In this document: piece by piece, positions 42,048 through 51,180 of the stretch
Layout of the letters: every line of letters starts with the position of its first letter
Position numbering within the stretch: the stretch's first letter is position 1
Assembly (NCBI GenBank): GCA_002387325.1
Contig: DGIN01000005.1
Location: 1-57,727 of the forward strand
Length of the DNA: 57,727 nucleotides
Origin: Bacteroidales bacterium UBA4621
GTDB taxonomy: Bacteria > Bacteroidota > Bacteroidia > Bacteroidales > Paludibacteraceae
Direction of reading: 5' to 3'
Notes under the pieces: model-generated
Databases searched by the model: none
What the model saw: only the letters and a program-made list of their open reading frames with translations
What the model was told of the DNA's origin: nothing
Program-made: the position numbers and the translations under genes

Positions 42048-44779
42048 ACGGACAGGTAATACATATAGAAAACGCTTGCACCAACAATCTGAAACATGTA
42101 AGCGTTGACATACCTCGTAATCAATTGGTCGTGATTACAGGTGTGAGCGGTAGCGGCAAGTCGTCGTTAGCGTTTGACACACTTTATGCAGAGGGACAAC
42201 GCCGCTATGTGGAGAGTCTGAGTGCCTATGCACGCCAGTTTCTCGGACGTATGCAGAAACCCGAAGTGGACAAGATAGAGGGCATTCCGCCAGCAATCGC
42301 CATCCAGCAGAAAGTGAGCAGCCATAACCCGCGTTCCACCGTGGGGACAAGCACCGAGATATACGATTATCTCAAACTCCTTTTCGCCCGTATCGGACAC
42401 ACCTACTCACCCGTTAGCGGCAAGGAAGTACGCCGCAAGAGCATACGCGATGTAGTGGATGCAATGACCTCGCAGCCGGTTGGGACACGCATCTATCTGA
42501 TTGCACCTATTGTATTAGAGAACAGGACACTGCGGGAGCAGTTGGATATATGGCAGAGCGAGGGTTTCTCCCGCCTGTTGGATAACGGCGATGTGGTGCG
42601 TTTGGGTGCTACTACCGACCAGCAGATCACTGCAAACGGACAGTTCAAAGAACACGTTTTTTTGTTGGTTGACCGTGTGGTTTCCGATGGCGAACCTGCC
42701 ACGGCAAACCGTTTTGCCGATTCCGTACAAACCGCTTTTTTTGAGGGACACGGCGAGTGCGGGCTGTACATCAACGGCAACTACGAAATGTTCTCCGAGC
42801 GTTTCGAGATGGACGGTATTCGCTTTATGGAGCCGAGCGAACATCTCTTTGATTTCAACAATCCCATAGGTGCCTGCCCTACCTGCAAAGGCTTTGGCAG
42901 TATCATTGGTATCGACCCCGATCTGGTAGTGCCGGACAAGACAAGGTCGGTCTATGACGATGCCATCGCCTGTTGGCACGGGGAGAAAATGAGTGTTTGG
43001 CGGGATCAACTTGTCTATAATGCTGCAAAGTTTGGATTTCCGATACATACTCCATTCATAGAACTCACCCCTGAACAAAAAAGACTTATCTGGACAGGGA
43101 ACGAGTATTTCCGAGGACTGAACGATTTCTTCCATGAACTGGAATCCAAACAATATGGGAAAATACAGTATCGTGTAATGCTCGCACGCTACAAGGGCAA
43201 GACCATCTGCCCCGACTGCAACGGTATGCGTTTGCGCAAAGAGGCTGAATATGTACGAGTCGGCGGCAGGAACATCGCCGAACTATGCGCTATGCCGGTT
43301 TCCGATCTGACACATTGGTTTGCCCATCTGTCGCTCAACGAGACCGAGCAGAAAACTGCCGAAATACTGCTCCACGAGATAACCTCCCGTTTGCAGTTTA
43401 TGGAAGATGTCGGACTTGGCTATCTGACACTCAGCCGTATGAGCAACACGCTTTCCGGGGGTGAGAGCCAGCGTATCTGTTTGGCAAAATCGCTTGGCAG
43501 CAGTCTGGTGGGGTCTCTCTATGTGTTGGACGAACCCTCTATCGGTCTGCACGCCCGCGATACGGAACGGCTCATTCACGTACTCAAAGAATTGCGGGAC
43601 CTCGGCAACACGATTGTAGTAGTAGAACATGACGAGGAAATTATCCAAGCCGCCGACTACATCATCGAGATTGGTCCTGCCGCAGGTATCCACGGTGGTG
43701 AAATCACCTATGTAGGCAAACCGAAGGCAGGCGAATTTGTCTATACGATCCCTGCGCAACGGCGCAAATGGAACAACTATATTGAGATACAGGGAGCGTG
43801 TGAGAACAACCTCAAGAATCTTAACGTACGTTTCCCGCTTAACGTGATGACCGTGGTTACAGGTGTGAGCGGTAGCGGGAAATCCACTCTCGTAAGCAAA
43901 ATTTTCTACCCCGCTTTGAAAAAGCACTATGGCGGAATGGCAGAACATACGGGCAGTTACTCTGCTCTCAAAGGCAGTATGCACCTTGCCACAGACATCG
44001 AGTTCGTGGATCAGAACCCGCTCAGCCGTTCTTCACGCTCCAATCCTGTTACTTATCTCAAAGCCTATGACGAGATACGCCGCTTGTTTGCCGAGCAACC
44101 GTTGAGCAAGCAACTCGGTTTCACTGCCTCTCATTTCTCATTCAACACCCCGGGCGGACGTTGCGAGATGTGTCAGGGCGAAGGCACCATCACCATCGAA
44201 ATGCAGTTTATGGCGGACATCACTCTCGAATGCGAGCAATGTCATGGCAAACGTTTCAAACAAGATGTGTTGGACGTTCACTATCGCGGCAAATCAATCT
44301 ATGACATACTGACTATGACAATCAATCAGGCTATTGACTTTTTCTCGGAAGATCCTGATTGCGAGAAGATTGTAAAACGACTCAAACCGCTGCAAGACGT
44401 AGGTATCGGTTATATCCGCTTGGGGCAGTCGAGCAGTACCCTTTCGGGCGGCGAGAGTCAGCGGGTAAAACTGGCATCGTTCCTCGCCCAAGAGGATGCA
44501 CAGCCGACTATCTTCGTTTTCGACGAACCTACTACCGGTTTGCATCACAAAGATGTACAAGTGCTGTTAAAAGCCCTTGATCAACTGATCAGCAGGGGAC
44601 ATACTGTCATTGTTATTGAGCATAACCCGAGTATGATTCTGGCGGCTGACCACGTCATCGACCTCGGTCCCGAAGGTGGGGACGAAGGAGGACATATCGT
44701 GTACGAAGGTACACCGGAAGGTTTGGCGCAATGCCAAGAAAGTTATACCGGACAATTTATAAAGAAATTATTCCATTAA
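42044..44779 (+). CDS. uvrA: excinuclease ABC subunit A
   Basis: 911-residue damage-recognition ATPase of nucleotide excision repair. The first Walker A is GVSGSGKSS (33-41) and the second GVSGSGKST (about 607-615), with signatures LSGGESQRI (about 469) and LSGGESQRV (about 800). The second zinc module is complete (CEMCQGEG and CEQCHGKR). The first keeps only one CxxC pair (CPTCKGFG); the expected upstream pair is replaced by RFEMDGIRFMEP, which I recall as usual in Bacteroidota UvrA. It starts with GTG overlapping the HU-LysM stop by four bases. uvrB is not in the window. Confidence 0.94.
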   Translation: MNGQVIHIENACTNNLKHVSVDIPRNQLVVITGVSGSGKSSLAFDTLYAEGQRRYVESLSAYARQFLGRMQKPEVDKIEGIPPAIAIQQKVSSHNPRSTVGTSTEIYDYLKLLFARIGHTYSPVSGKEVRRKSIRDVVDAMTSQPVGTRIYLIAPIVLENRTLREQLDIWQSEGFSRLLDNGDVVRLGATTDQQITANGQFKEHVFLLVDRVVSDGEPATANRFADSVQTAFFEGHGECGLYINGNYEMFSERFEMDGIRFMEPSEHLFDFNNPIGACPTCKGFGSIIGIDPDLVVPDKTRSVYDDAIACWHGEKMSVWRDQLVYNAAKFGFPIHTPFIELTPEQKRLIWTGNEYFRGLNDFFHELESKQYGKIQYRVMLARYKGKTICPDCNGMRLRKEAEYVRVGGRNIAELCAMPVSDLTHWFAHLSLNETEQKTAEILLHEITSRLQFMEDVGLGYLTLSRMSNTLSGGESQRICLAKSLGSSLVGSLYVLDEPSIGLHARDTERLIHVLKELRDLGNTIVVVEHDEEIIQAADYIIEIGPAAGIHGGEITYVGKPKAGEFVYTIPAQRRKWNNYIEIQGACENNLKNLNVRFPLNVMTVVTGVSGSGKSTLVSKIFYPALKKHYGGMAEHTGSYSALKGSMHLATDIEFVDQNPLSRSSRSNPVTYLKAYDEIRRLFAEQPLSKQLGFTASHFSFNTPGGRCEMCQGEGTITIEMQFMADITLECEQCHGKRFKQDVLDVHYRGKSIYDILTMTINQAIDFFSEDPDCEKIVKRLKPLQDVGIGYIRLGQSSSTLSGGESQRVKLASFLAQEDAQPTIFVFDEPTTGLHHKDVQVLLKALDQLISRGHTVIVIEHNPSMILAADHVIDLGPEGGDEGGHIVYEGTPEGLAQCQESYTGQFIKKLFH

Positions 44780-44796
44780 CAGTTAAATTCAGCATT

Positions 44797-46758
44797 ATGA
44801 ATGAAAAATTAAATGAATTACACAACTCTGATGTCTTTTCACATCTCGCCTCTGCCAATTATCTGCCACGCTGGTGTGTATTGTTGATTGATGTTTTGTT
44901 ATGTTCGATTGCTTATTGGGTCAGTATATTGATTGGCAACGGTATCTTTTCTTATGGGTTTGTGTGCAGTGGTGTATTGCCCTTTGGAACACAGTATGCT
45001 ATTTTGACAGGCATACAGATACTTTGTTTTTGGCTGTTTCATTCCTATTCGGGTATCCTGCGTTACTCTACATTTATTGATACTATCAAGTGTCTGCTTG
45101 CTATACTTACTTGCGGTGGTTCGTTGTTGGTTTTCAATATAGTGTTTGCCACCATTACCGGTAACAAACTGTTTCTCAATACAGCGTTGGTTATTTATAC
45201 TCCCATCGCTTTCATATTCCTTTTTGCCTTGCGCGTCAGTGTCAAAACACTGTACGAATTTATCCGCCACCACGCTTCCGGTACAAAGAGGGTAATGATC
45301 TGGGGTACCAAGTCCGCCGGTATTGCCATTGCCAAAATGCTCCGTAGTGCCGGTGATGCAGCCCAGTATTGTCCTGTCGGTTTTTTAGGAAACAAAGAAG
45401 ACAAAAATGATAGTCAACATAGTTTGGTCGGACTGAAAGTTTTTCCGTTCAATGACAAGACTTTCAAATGGATGAAAGACCACAATGTCCACGATGTGAT
45501 TATCTCGCCGCTCAAAATGCGGGCTATCAATCCGTCCAAAGATCTGCAGGTATTCTTTGATAATGGTCTGCACGTCCTGACCACTCCCTATTTCACACAA
45601 TTTGATAATATGGAAGAGGTGGACAACCAGCGTATCGGACGTATTGAGAACATCCAGATAGAAGATTTGTTGGAGCGTCCCGCTATCCATATCAATACTG
45701 ATAATGTATTGCAAATCATACAAAACCGTGTGGTATTGGTTACCGGCGCAGCAGGCAGCATTGGTTCGGAATTGGTTCGGCAAGTGCAGAAATACCAACC
45801 GAAAATAACCATTCTTCTGGAGCAGGCGGAATCGCCCTTGCACGACCTGACACTTGATTTGAGAAAACAGTTTCCCGATGCACAGTTTGTACCGGTCATT
45901 GCCGACATCCGCAACCGTGAACGGTTGGAAGAGGTGTTCAACCAGTTCCACCCCGCAGTGGTCTATCATGCTGCCGCCTACAAACATGTGCCGCTGATGG
46001 AGTTGCACCCCAACGAGGCGATACGCGCCAATGTCATGGGTACGAAAAATATGGCGGATATGGCAGTCAAATACGGTGTGGAGCGTTTTGTAATGATTAG
46101 CACCGACAAAGCGGTGAACCCGACCAATATCATGGGTGCCAGCAAGCGTATTGCCGAGATTTATGTACAATCGCTCTTCAAGAAACTCGTAAAGGAAAAC
46201 CCGGATTGTACCAAATTCATCACTACCCGTTTCGGCAACGTACTCGGTAGCAATGGTTCGGTCATTCCGTATTTCAAAAAACAGATTGCCGCAGGCGGAC
46301 CGGTTACGGTTACCCACCCCGACATCATCCGTTATTTTATGACTATCCCCGAGGCGTGCTGTCTCGTAATGGAAGCCTCTACGCTCGGCAACGGCGGCGA
46401 GATATTCGTCTTCGATATGGGACACCCCGTGAAAATACTCGACCTTGCCAAAAATATGATTCGACTTGCCGGTTTCATCCCCGGCGAGGAAATACCGATT
46501 GTCTTCACAGGTCTGCGCCCCGGCGAGAAACTCTACGAGGAACTGCTCAACCAAAAGGAGACCACCCTGCCCACTTCCAACGAGAAGATTATGGTGGCAC
46601 GGGTGCGTGAGTTTGAATTCGATGAGGTTTCCAAGAACATAGACTCGCTCATTGACTTGACCACTAAAAACAAACCATTTCTCACCGTACAACTTATGAA
46701 AGAGATTGTGCCGGAATATATCAGCAACAACTCCATATTTGAGAAGTTAGACAAATAA
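44797..46758 (+). CDS. membrane-bound nucleoside-diphosphate-sugar 4,6-dehydratase (CapD/PglF/WbpM-like)
   Basis: 653-residue enzyme of the polysaccharide family that removes water from UDP-GlcNAc or a similar sugar to begin synthesis of amino-deoxy sugars. Four N-terminal membrane helices (about residues 25-150) are followed by a nucleotide-binding domain (MIWGTKSAGIAIAKML). The catalytic Rossmann domain begins with VTGAAGSIGSELV near 315 and has STDKAVNPTNIMGASKRIAE near 435-455. I start it at ATG 44797, because the upstream in-frame codons lie in the uvrA end. It begins 17 bases after uvrA. It could feed a sugar to the glycan operon starting 2.1 kb downstream. Confidence 0.9.
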   Translation: MNEKLNELHNSDVFSHLASANYLPRWCVLLIDVLLCSIAYWVSILIGNGIFSYGFVCSGVLPFGTQYAILTGIQILCFWLFHSYSGILRYSTFIDTIKCLLAILTCGGSLLVFNIVFATITGNKLFLNTALVIYTPIAFIFLFALRVSVKTLYEFIRHHASGTKRVMIWGTKSAGIAIAKMLRSAGDAAQYCPVGFLGNKEDKNDSQHSLVGLKVFPFNDKTFKWMKDHNVHDVIISPLKMRAINPSKDLQVFFDNGLHVLTTPYFTQFDNMEEVDNQRIGRIENIQIEDLLERPAIHINTDNVLQIIQNRVVLVTGAAGSIGSELVRQVQKYQPKITILLEQAESPLHDLTLDLRKQFPDAQFVPVIADIRNRERLEEVFNQFHPAVVYHAAAYKHVPLMELHPNEAIRANVMGTKNMADMAVKYGVERFVMISTDKAVNPTNIMGASKRIAEIYVQSLFKKLVKENPDCTKFITTRFGNVLGSNGSVIPYFKKQIAAGGPVTVTHPDIIRYFMTIPEACCLVMEASTLGNGGEIFVFDMGHPVKILDLAKNMIRLAGFIPGEEIPIVFTGLRPGEKLYEELLNQKETTLPTSNEKIMVARVREFEFDEVSKNIDSLIDLTTKNKPFLTVQLMKEIVPEYISNNSIFEKLDK

Positions 46759-46802
46759 AATCTTTCGCTGTAACACCGATAAATTTACATATACGGTGTG
46801 TA

Positions 46803-48614
46803 ATGCACGGAATAGAAAAAATGCTTAGTGTAGAACACTTATCCATAGAATTTTCTTCCCACCCCGTTCTGGAAGACATATCCTTTATGATCAACAAAAA
46901 GGATCGTATAGCCCTTGTAGGCAAGAACGGTGCGGGCAAGAGTACACTCCTGCGCCTTGTGGCAGGCGAATATCAGCCGACTTCGGGGCGTATCTCGCGC
47001 GACTCGGATATGACGATCGGTTATCTCCCGCAAGTGATGATGCACATCGACGGCAAGACGCTCCGAGAGGATGTGATGAGCGTGTTTGACGGCGAACCCG
47101 ATGAGGAGAAAGCCCGCCGCATCGCCGAGATGGACAGAACCATCATCGGTCTCGGTTTTGAGCGCAAAGACTTTGACCGCCCCTGCTCCGAGTTCTCCGG
47201 GGGGTGGCGTATGCGTATCGAATTGGCTAAGATTCTACTCCGCCACCCAGACCTGCTTCTTCTTGATGAGCCGACCAACCACTTGGATATAGAGTCTATC
47301 CAGTGGCTCGAAGACTTTCTGAAATCTTCACAAAGCGCTATTCTGTTAGTTAGCCACGACAAGAAGTTTATTGACAACGTTACGAACCGCACCATCGAGA
47401 TTACTCTCGGGCGTATCTACGACTACAATGTCAATTACTCCCGCTTCCTTGAACTGCGCAAGGAACGCCACGAGCAGCAGGTACGCGCCTACCTCAATCA
47501 GCAAAAGATGATTCAGGAGACCGAGGACTTTATCGAGCGTTTCCGTTACAAAGCGACCAAGGCGGTGCAGGTGCAGTCGCGTATCAAACAACTGGAAAAA
47601 CTGGAGCGTCTGGAAGTGGATTTGGAAGATACATCACGTCTCAGCCTCCGTTTTCCTCCTGCTCCCCGAAGCGGTGATTTCCCGCTGATCGTGGAGGACT
47701 TGCGCAAAGATTTCGGCAACCATACCGTCTTCTCCGATGTTACGTTTACCATCCGCCGCGGCGAGAAAGTGGCGTTTGTCGGCAAGAACGGCGAGGGTAA
47801 ATCGACCCTTGTCAAATGTATTATGGGGCAACTCGACTATATGGGTACGCTCAAAATCGGGCATAACGTCAAGATCGGTTATTTTGCACAGAATCAGGCA
47901 GCGTTATTAGATGGGGAATTGACGGTTTTTGATACGATAGACCGTGTGGCGGTAGGCGATATCCGCACCAAGATACGTGATATTCTCGGCGCATTTATGT
48001 TCGGCGGAGAGGCTTCGGAAAAGAAAGTGAAGGTGCTTTCCGGCGGCGAGCGAAGCCGTTTGGCAATGATTCGTCTGCTTTTGGAGCCATGCAATCTGCT
48101 TATTCTCGACGAGCCGACCAACCACCTTGATATGCAGTCCAAAGATGTACTGAAAGCCGCCTTGCAGGACTTCAACGGCACCGTCATCTGCGTCAGCCAC
48201 GACCGTGATTTCCTCGACGGGTTAGTCAGCAAAGTCTATGAGTTCGGTGGCGGGAAAGTGCGTGAACACCTTGGGGGCATCTACGATTTTCTGCAATCGA
48301 AAAAGATTGACAGTTTGCAGGAATTAGAGAAGAAAAATCAGGAAACCAAGCAACCGACCAATGCGGACAAAACAGGAGCCGGTTCGGCAGCGGACTATGC
48401 GGCGCAGAAAGCCGAAGCCGCAGCCCGCAGGAAAAAGGAGAAACAGATTGCGGAAACCGAAGCCTATATCGCCAAGTTGGAGGCAGAGCAGAAGCAGTTG
48501 GAGACACTAATGTCCGATCCGGCACAACAGACACAGGAGAATTTCCAACGCTACGAACACCTCAAACGCGAGATCGAGCAGAAAATGTACGAGTGGGAGA
48601 TACTAAGTGAGTAA
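46803..48614 (+). CDS. ABC-F family ATPase (YdiF/Uup-like)
   Basis: 603-residue protein with two ABC cassettes and no membrane segments, hence a ribosome-acting ABC-F ATPase. Cassette 1 has Walker A GKNGAGKST, signature FSGGWRMRI and LLLLDEPTNHLDIES. Cassette 2 has GKNGEGKST, LSGGERSRL and LILDEPTNHLDMQS. The linker between them includes a basic helix pair (QQKMIQETEDFIERFRYKAT). A C-terminal coiled coil (KKEKQIAETEAYIAKLEAEQ) is as in Uup. ATG at 46821 would remove six residues and is also possible. Such proteins relieve stalled ribosomes or protect against antibiotics; no resistance claim is made. Confidence 0.9.
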   Translation: MHGIEKMLSVEHLSIEFSSHPVLEDISFMINKKDRIALVGKNGAGKSTLLRLVAGEYQPTSGRISRDSDMTIGYLPQVMMHIDGKTLREDVMSVFDGEPDEEKARRIAEMDRTIIGLGFERKDFDRPCSEFSGGWRMRIELAKILLRHPDLLLLDEPTNHLDIESIQWLEDFLKSSQSAILLVSHDKKFIDNVTNRTIEITLGRIYDYNVNYSRFLELRKERHEQQVRAYLNQQKMIQETEDFIERFRYKATKAVQVQSRIKQLEKLERLEVDLEDTSRLSLRFPPAPRSGDFPLIVEDLRKDFGNHTVFSDVTFTIRRGEKVAFVGKNGEGKSTLVKCIMGQLDYMGTLKIGHNVKIGYFAQNQAALLDGELTVFDTIDRVAVGDIRTKIRDILGAFMFGGEASEKKVKVLSGGERSRLAMIRLLLEPCNLLILDEPTNHLDMQSKDVLKAALQDFNGTVICVSHDRDFLDGLVSKVYEFGGGKVREHLGGIYDFLQSKKIDSLQELEKKNQETKQPTNADKTGAGSAADYAAQKAEAAARRKKEKQIAETEAYIAKLEAEQKQLETLMSDPAQQTQENFQRYEHLKREIEQKMYEWEILSE

Positions 48615-48637
48615 TTATGAATTATGAATGGGATTGC

Positions 48638-48670
48638 TATCCTCAGGGTAACCACAGGGAAAGAACAGGG
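48638..48670. repeat. 11-nt tandem array, three degenerate units
   Basis: TATCCTCAGGG, TAACCACAGGG and AAAGAACAGGG. The same CAGGG-ending design occurs at 39119-39151, with the same drift from unit to unit. Confidence 0.85.
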
Positions 48671-48722
48671 AGAAAAAGCATATAATTCCTAATTTTTCAT
48701 TCATCATTCATAATTAAAAAGT

Positions 48723-48755
48723 AAGGTGGATGTAAGGAGGATATAAGGTGGATAG
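48723..48755. repeat. 11-nt tandem array, three units
   Basis: AAGGTGGATGT, AAGGAGGATAT, AAGGTGGATAG. Same family as 39194-39237 and, inverted, 815-869. Confidence 0.88.
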
Positions 48756-48770
48756 ACTTTTTAACATATC

Positions 48771-48814
48771 TATCCTATAACCATCCTATAACGATCCTAT
48801 AACGATCCTATAAC
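48771..48814. repeat. 11-nt tandem array, four units
   Basis: TATCCTATAAC, CATCCTATAAC and two GATCCTATAAC. It is the third 11-nt array in the 290-base gap between the ABC-F gene and the glycan operon. Confidence 0.9.
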
Positions 48815-48904
48815 AAAACGAGCAAAGAATTAACGGTTAAATTAACTAAGTTTTTTAATGGTCGTTTAATGGTTTTTAATAGATAAAATCTTTTTACGGA
48901 GAAT

Positions 48905-50101
48905 ATGGACGACATAATCGAATACATCAAGTCGTTTCTCCTCTACGGAGACACCACGATGACGCAGCACATCGGCTACACCGCCGACGAGTCGCTTTGG
49001 TCGCGCTACAAAGTGGTTATCGTGCCTTGCGGGCATCTCGGCAAAGATCCGGTTTTGCCCGATATGGAGCACCCCGTAGTGGAGCAAACGGGCAAGACGT
49101 TTGTTGTCCGCACCGACCTCATCTACAACACGTTTTTCTTTATCTCCCGTGCGGAGGAACTGCTCAATCCGCAGCGCGACGAACACGGACGTTTTGCCGC
49201 CCGTTTCTCTATTCTCGGGCAAGGCAACAACCTCGAGATACCGCTCGTGGACGAGTACGCGCGTATCTTGATGAAGTTGCTTGAAATGGATATGCCCCAA
49301 CCACACTATTCGCATATCTATCTTACCCACGACATTGATATCCTTGACTATTATCGCCACCTGCGCGGGGCTTTGGGCGGAATCCGCCGTGGACACTGGC
49401 ACGATGTGCTGTCCTCGTGGCAGGACATTCACCACGACCCCGCCTATACATTTCCGTGGCTCATAGAACAGGACGCTAAAGTGCCGACTGCCGATGTAAT
49501 TTATTTTATAAAGCACACTGGAGGCAAAGGCTTCGACTATCCGCAATACAATACTAACGGACACGATTTCAATCAATTGGCTGACAGCCTCAGCCACTCC
49601 GGTGCACGTTTGGGACTTCATTCGAGTTACTACGGTTTGCCCGCGGAGGGCAAGCAGGCGGACTATTTCCGCACCATTCTCGCCCCTGCCTGCCCGCTCC
49701 ACCGCAGCCATTATCTGCGTTGCTCTATCGACAATATGCAACGCCTCGCCGACCTCGGTTACACCGACGACTTCACTATGGCGTTCCCCGACCGTGCGGG
49801 TTTCCGTCTCCAGACCACCCGTCCCGTGCGGTGGATTAACCCCAAGACGCTGACGCTCACCCCGCTTACCCTCCACCCGCTCACACTGATGGACTGCACG
49901 CTGAGCAACAGCAACTATATGAACCTCTCCGAAGACGAAGCCTACTTCTTCTCGGAACAACTCCTCGACCGTGTCCGCCAGCACGCCGGCGAAGTAACGC
50001 TGCTATGGCATAACAGCATTTTCAATTCCGCAACTTATCATATTTCACTATATCAAAAACTTCTGAAAGGTCTGCGCCATTATACCAACCATCCGCAATG
50101 A
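48905..50101 (+). CDS. polysaccharide deacetylase-like protein with DUF7033-type N-terminus
   Basis: 398-residue protein. The N-terminal half (VVIVPCGHLGKDPVLPDM, EQTGKTFVVRTDLIYNTFFF) resembles DUF7033, a domain that precedes deacetylases in Bacteroidota (from memory). The second half has a carbohydrate esterase 4-like core: IYLTHDIDILDYY supplies the metal-site Asp-His-Asp pattern, LGLHSSYYG fits the later His motif, and TLLWHNSIF lies near the C-terminus. It would remove acetyl groups from a glycan or its lipid-linked precursor. There is no signal peptide. It is the first gene of an operon, overlapping wecB by four bases. Confidence 0.78.
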   Translation: MDDIIEYIKSFLLYGDTTMTQHIGYTADESLWSRYKVVIVPCGHLGKDPVLPDMEHPVVEQTGKTFVVRTDLIYNTFFFISRAEELLNPQRDEHGRFAARFSILGQGNNLEIPLVDEYARILMKLLEMDMPQPHYSHIYLTHDIDILDYYRHLRGALGGIRRGHWHDVLSSWQDIHHDPAYTFPWLIEQDAKVPTADVIYFIKHTGGKGFDYPQYNTNGHDFNQLADSLSHSGARLGLHSSYYGLPAEGKQADYFRTILAPACPLHRSHYLRCSIDNMQRLADLGYTDDFTMAFPDRAGFRLQTTRPVRWINPKTLTLTPLTLHPLTLMDCTLSNSNYMNLSEDEAYFFSEQLLDRVRQHAGEVTLLWHNSIFNSATYHISLYQKLLKGLRHYTNHPQ

Positions 50102-51180
50102 GACTCATTACTATCATAGGTGCCCGTCCGCAGTTTGTGAAAGCCGCAATGGTCAGCCATGCTATACAAGTTCACAATGCACACTCTTCTTTACAAATAG
50201 AAGAGCGCATTTTGCATACGGGGCAGCACTATGATTACAATATGAGTCGTATATTCTTCGACGAATTGCATATTCCCGCCCCCGTATGGCACTTGGGCAG
50301 TGGCAATAATGTAGAGGAAATGAAACAAGCGATTGTGCCGATTATTCGGGGCAATGCCGATTATATTCTTGTATATGGCGATACCAATTCCACTTTGGCG
50401 GGAGCGTTGGCAGCGGAAGAATGTCGTATTCCTCTTATCCATATAGAAGCGGGATTACGCAGCCACAATATGCAAATGGCGGAGGAATACAACCGCATTG
50501 AGACCGACAAACGCTCACAAATACTCTTTTGCCCGACCCATACGGCGGTGGAAAACCTGCGCACGGAAGGAATTACACAAAACATCTACCATGTGGGCGA
50601 TGTGATGTACGATGCGGCACTTACTTTCGGAGACATAGCCGATAATCAGTCGCACATATTGTCCGATTTGACCTTGGCGGACAAACAATATCTGTTAGCC
50701 ACGGTGCATCGGGCAGAAAATACTGGCTCGGCATCCACCCTGTTGGCTATATTCCGCGCCTTGGAACAACTTCCTATGCCCGTTGTTTTGCCATTACACC
50801 CGCGCACAAAACACGTGTTAGAATCAGATGCAGCCCTATCCGCTTTTGTAGATGGTGCAAAGAATATACATATCATAGAGCCTGTTAGTTACATCAATAT
50901 GGTGATGTTGGAGAAGCATACTTTTCGTATTCTGACAGACTCTGGCGGGGTACAGAAAGAAGCCTGTTTCCATCATGTGCCGTGTATCACACTCCGCAAC
51001 GAAACAGAATGGGTTGAAACCCTGCAAGCGCATTGGAATATCCTTGCCGGTATTACCACACAAGGTATTTTGGATGCGTACAAAACCTCTCTTACACCTA
51101 CCCGGACTTCTATTACCGAATACGGTAACGGACATTCCGCCGAAACCATCATTGATATATTATGCCAAAACGAATATTGA
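50098..51180 (+). CDS. wecB: UDP-N-acetylglucosamine 2-epimerase (non-hydrolysing)
   Basis: 360-residue enzyme that interconverts UDP-GlcNAc and UDP-ManNAc. Family landmarks are TIIGARPQFVKAAMVSHA at the start, LVYGDTNSTLAGALAAEE, HIEAGLRSHNMQMAEEYNR and DSGGVQKEACFHHVPCITLR, followed by NETEWVETLQAHWNIL. The full length supports an active enzyme. UDP-ManNAc is a building block for surface glycans, which fits the operon. It overlaps the upstream gene by four bases and the downstream glycosyltransferase by 19 bases. Confidence 0.94.
   Translation: MRLITIIGARPQFVKAAMVSHAIQVHNAHSSLQIEERILHTGQHYDYNMSRIFFDELHIPAPVWHLGSGNNVEEMKQAIVPIIRGNADYILVYGDTNSTLAGALAAEECRIPLIHIEAGLRSHNMQMAEEYNRIETDKRSQILFCPTHTAVENLRTEGITQNIYHVGDVMYDAALTFGDIADNQSHILSDLTLADKQYLLATVHRAENTGSASTLLAIFRALEQLPMPVVLPLHPRTKHVLESDAALSAFVDGAKNIHIIEPVSYINMVMLEKHTFRILTDSGGVQKEACFHHVPCITLRNETEWVETLQAHWNILAGITTQGILDAYKTSLTPTRTSITEYGNGHSAETIIDILCQNEY

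Noticed and set aside
44731..44796. 22-codon extension of the membrane dehydratase
   Set aside because: It overlaps the uvrA end; ATG at 44797 starts a normal N-terminus before the first helix.
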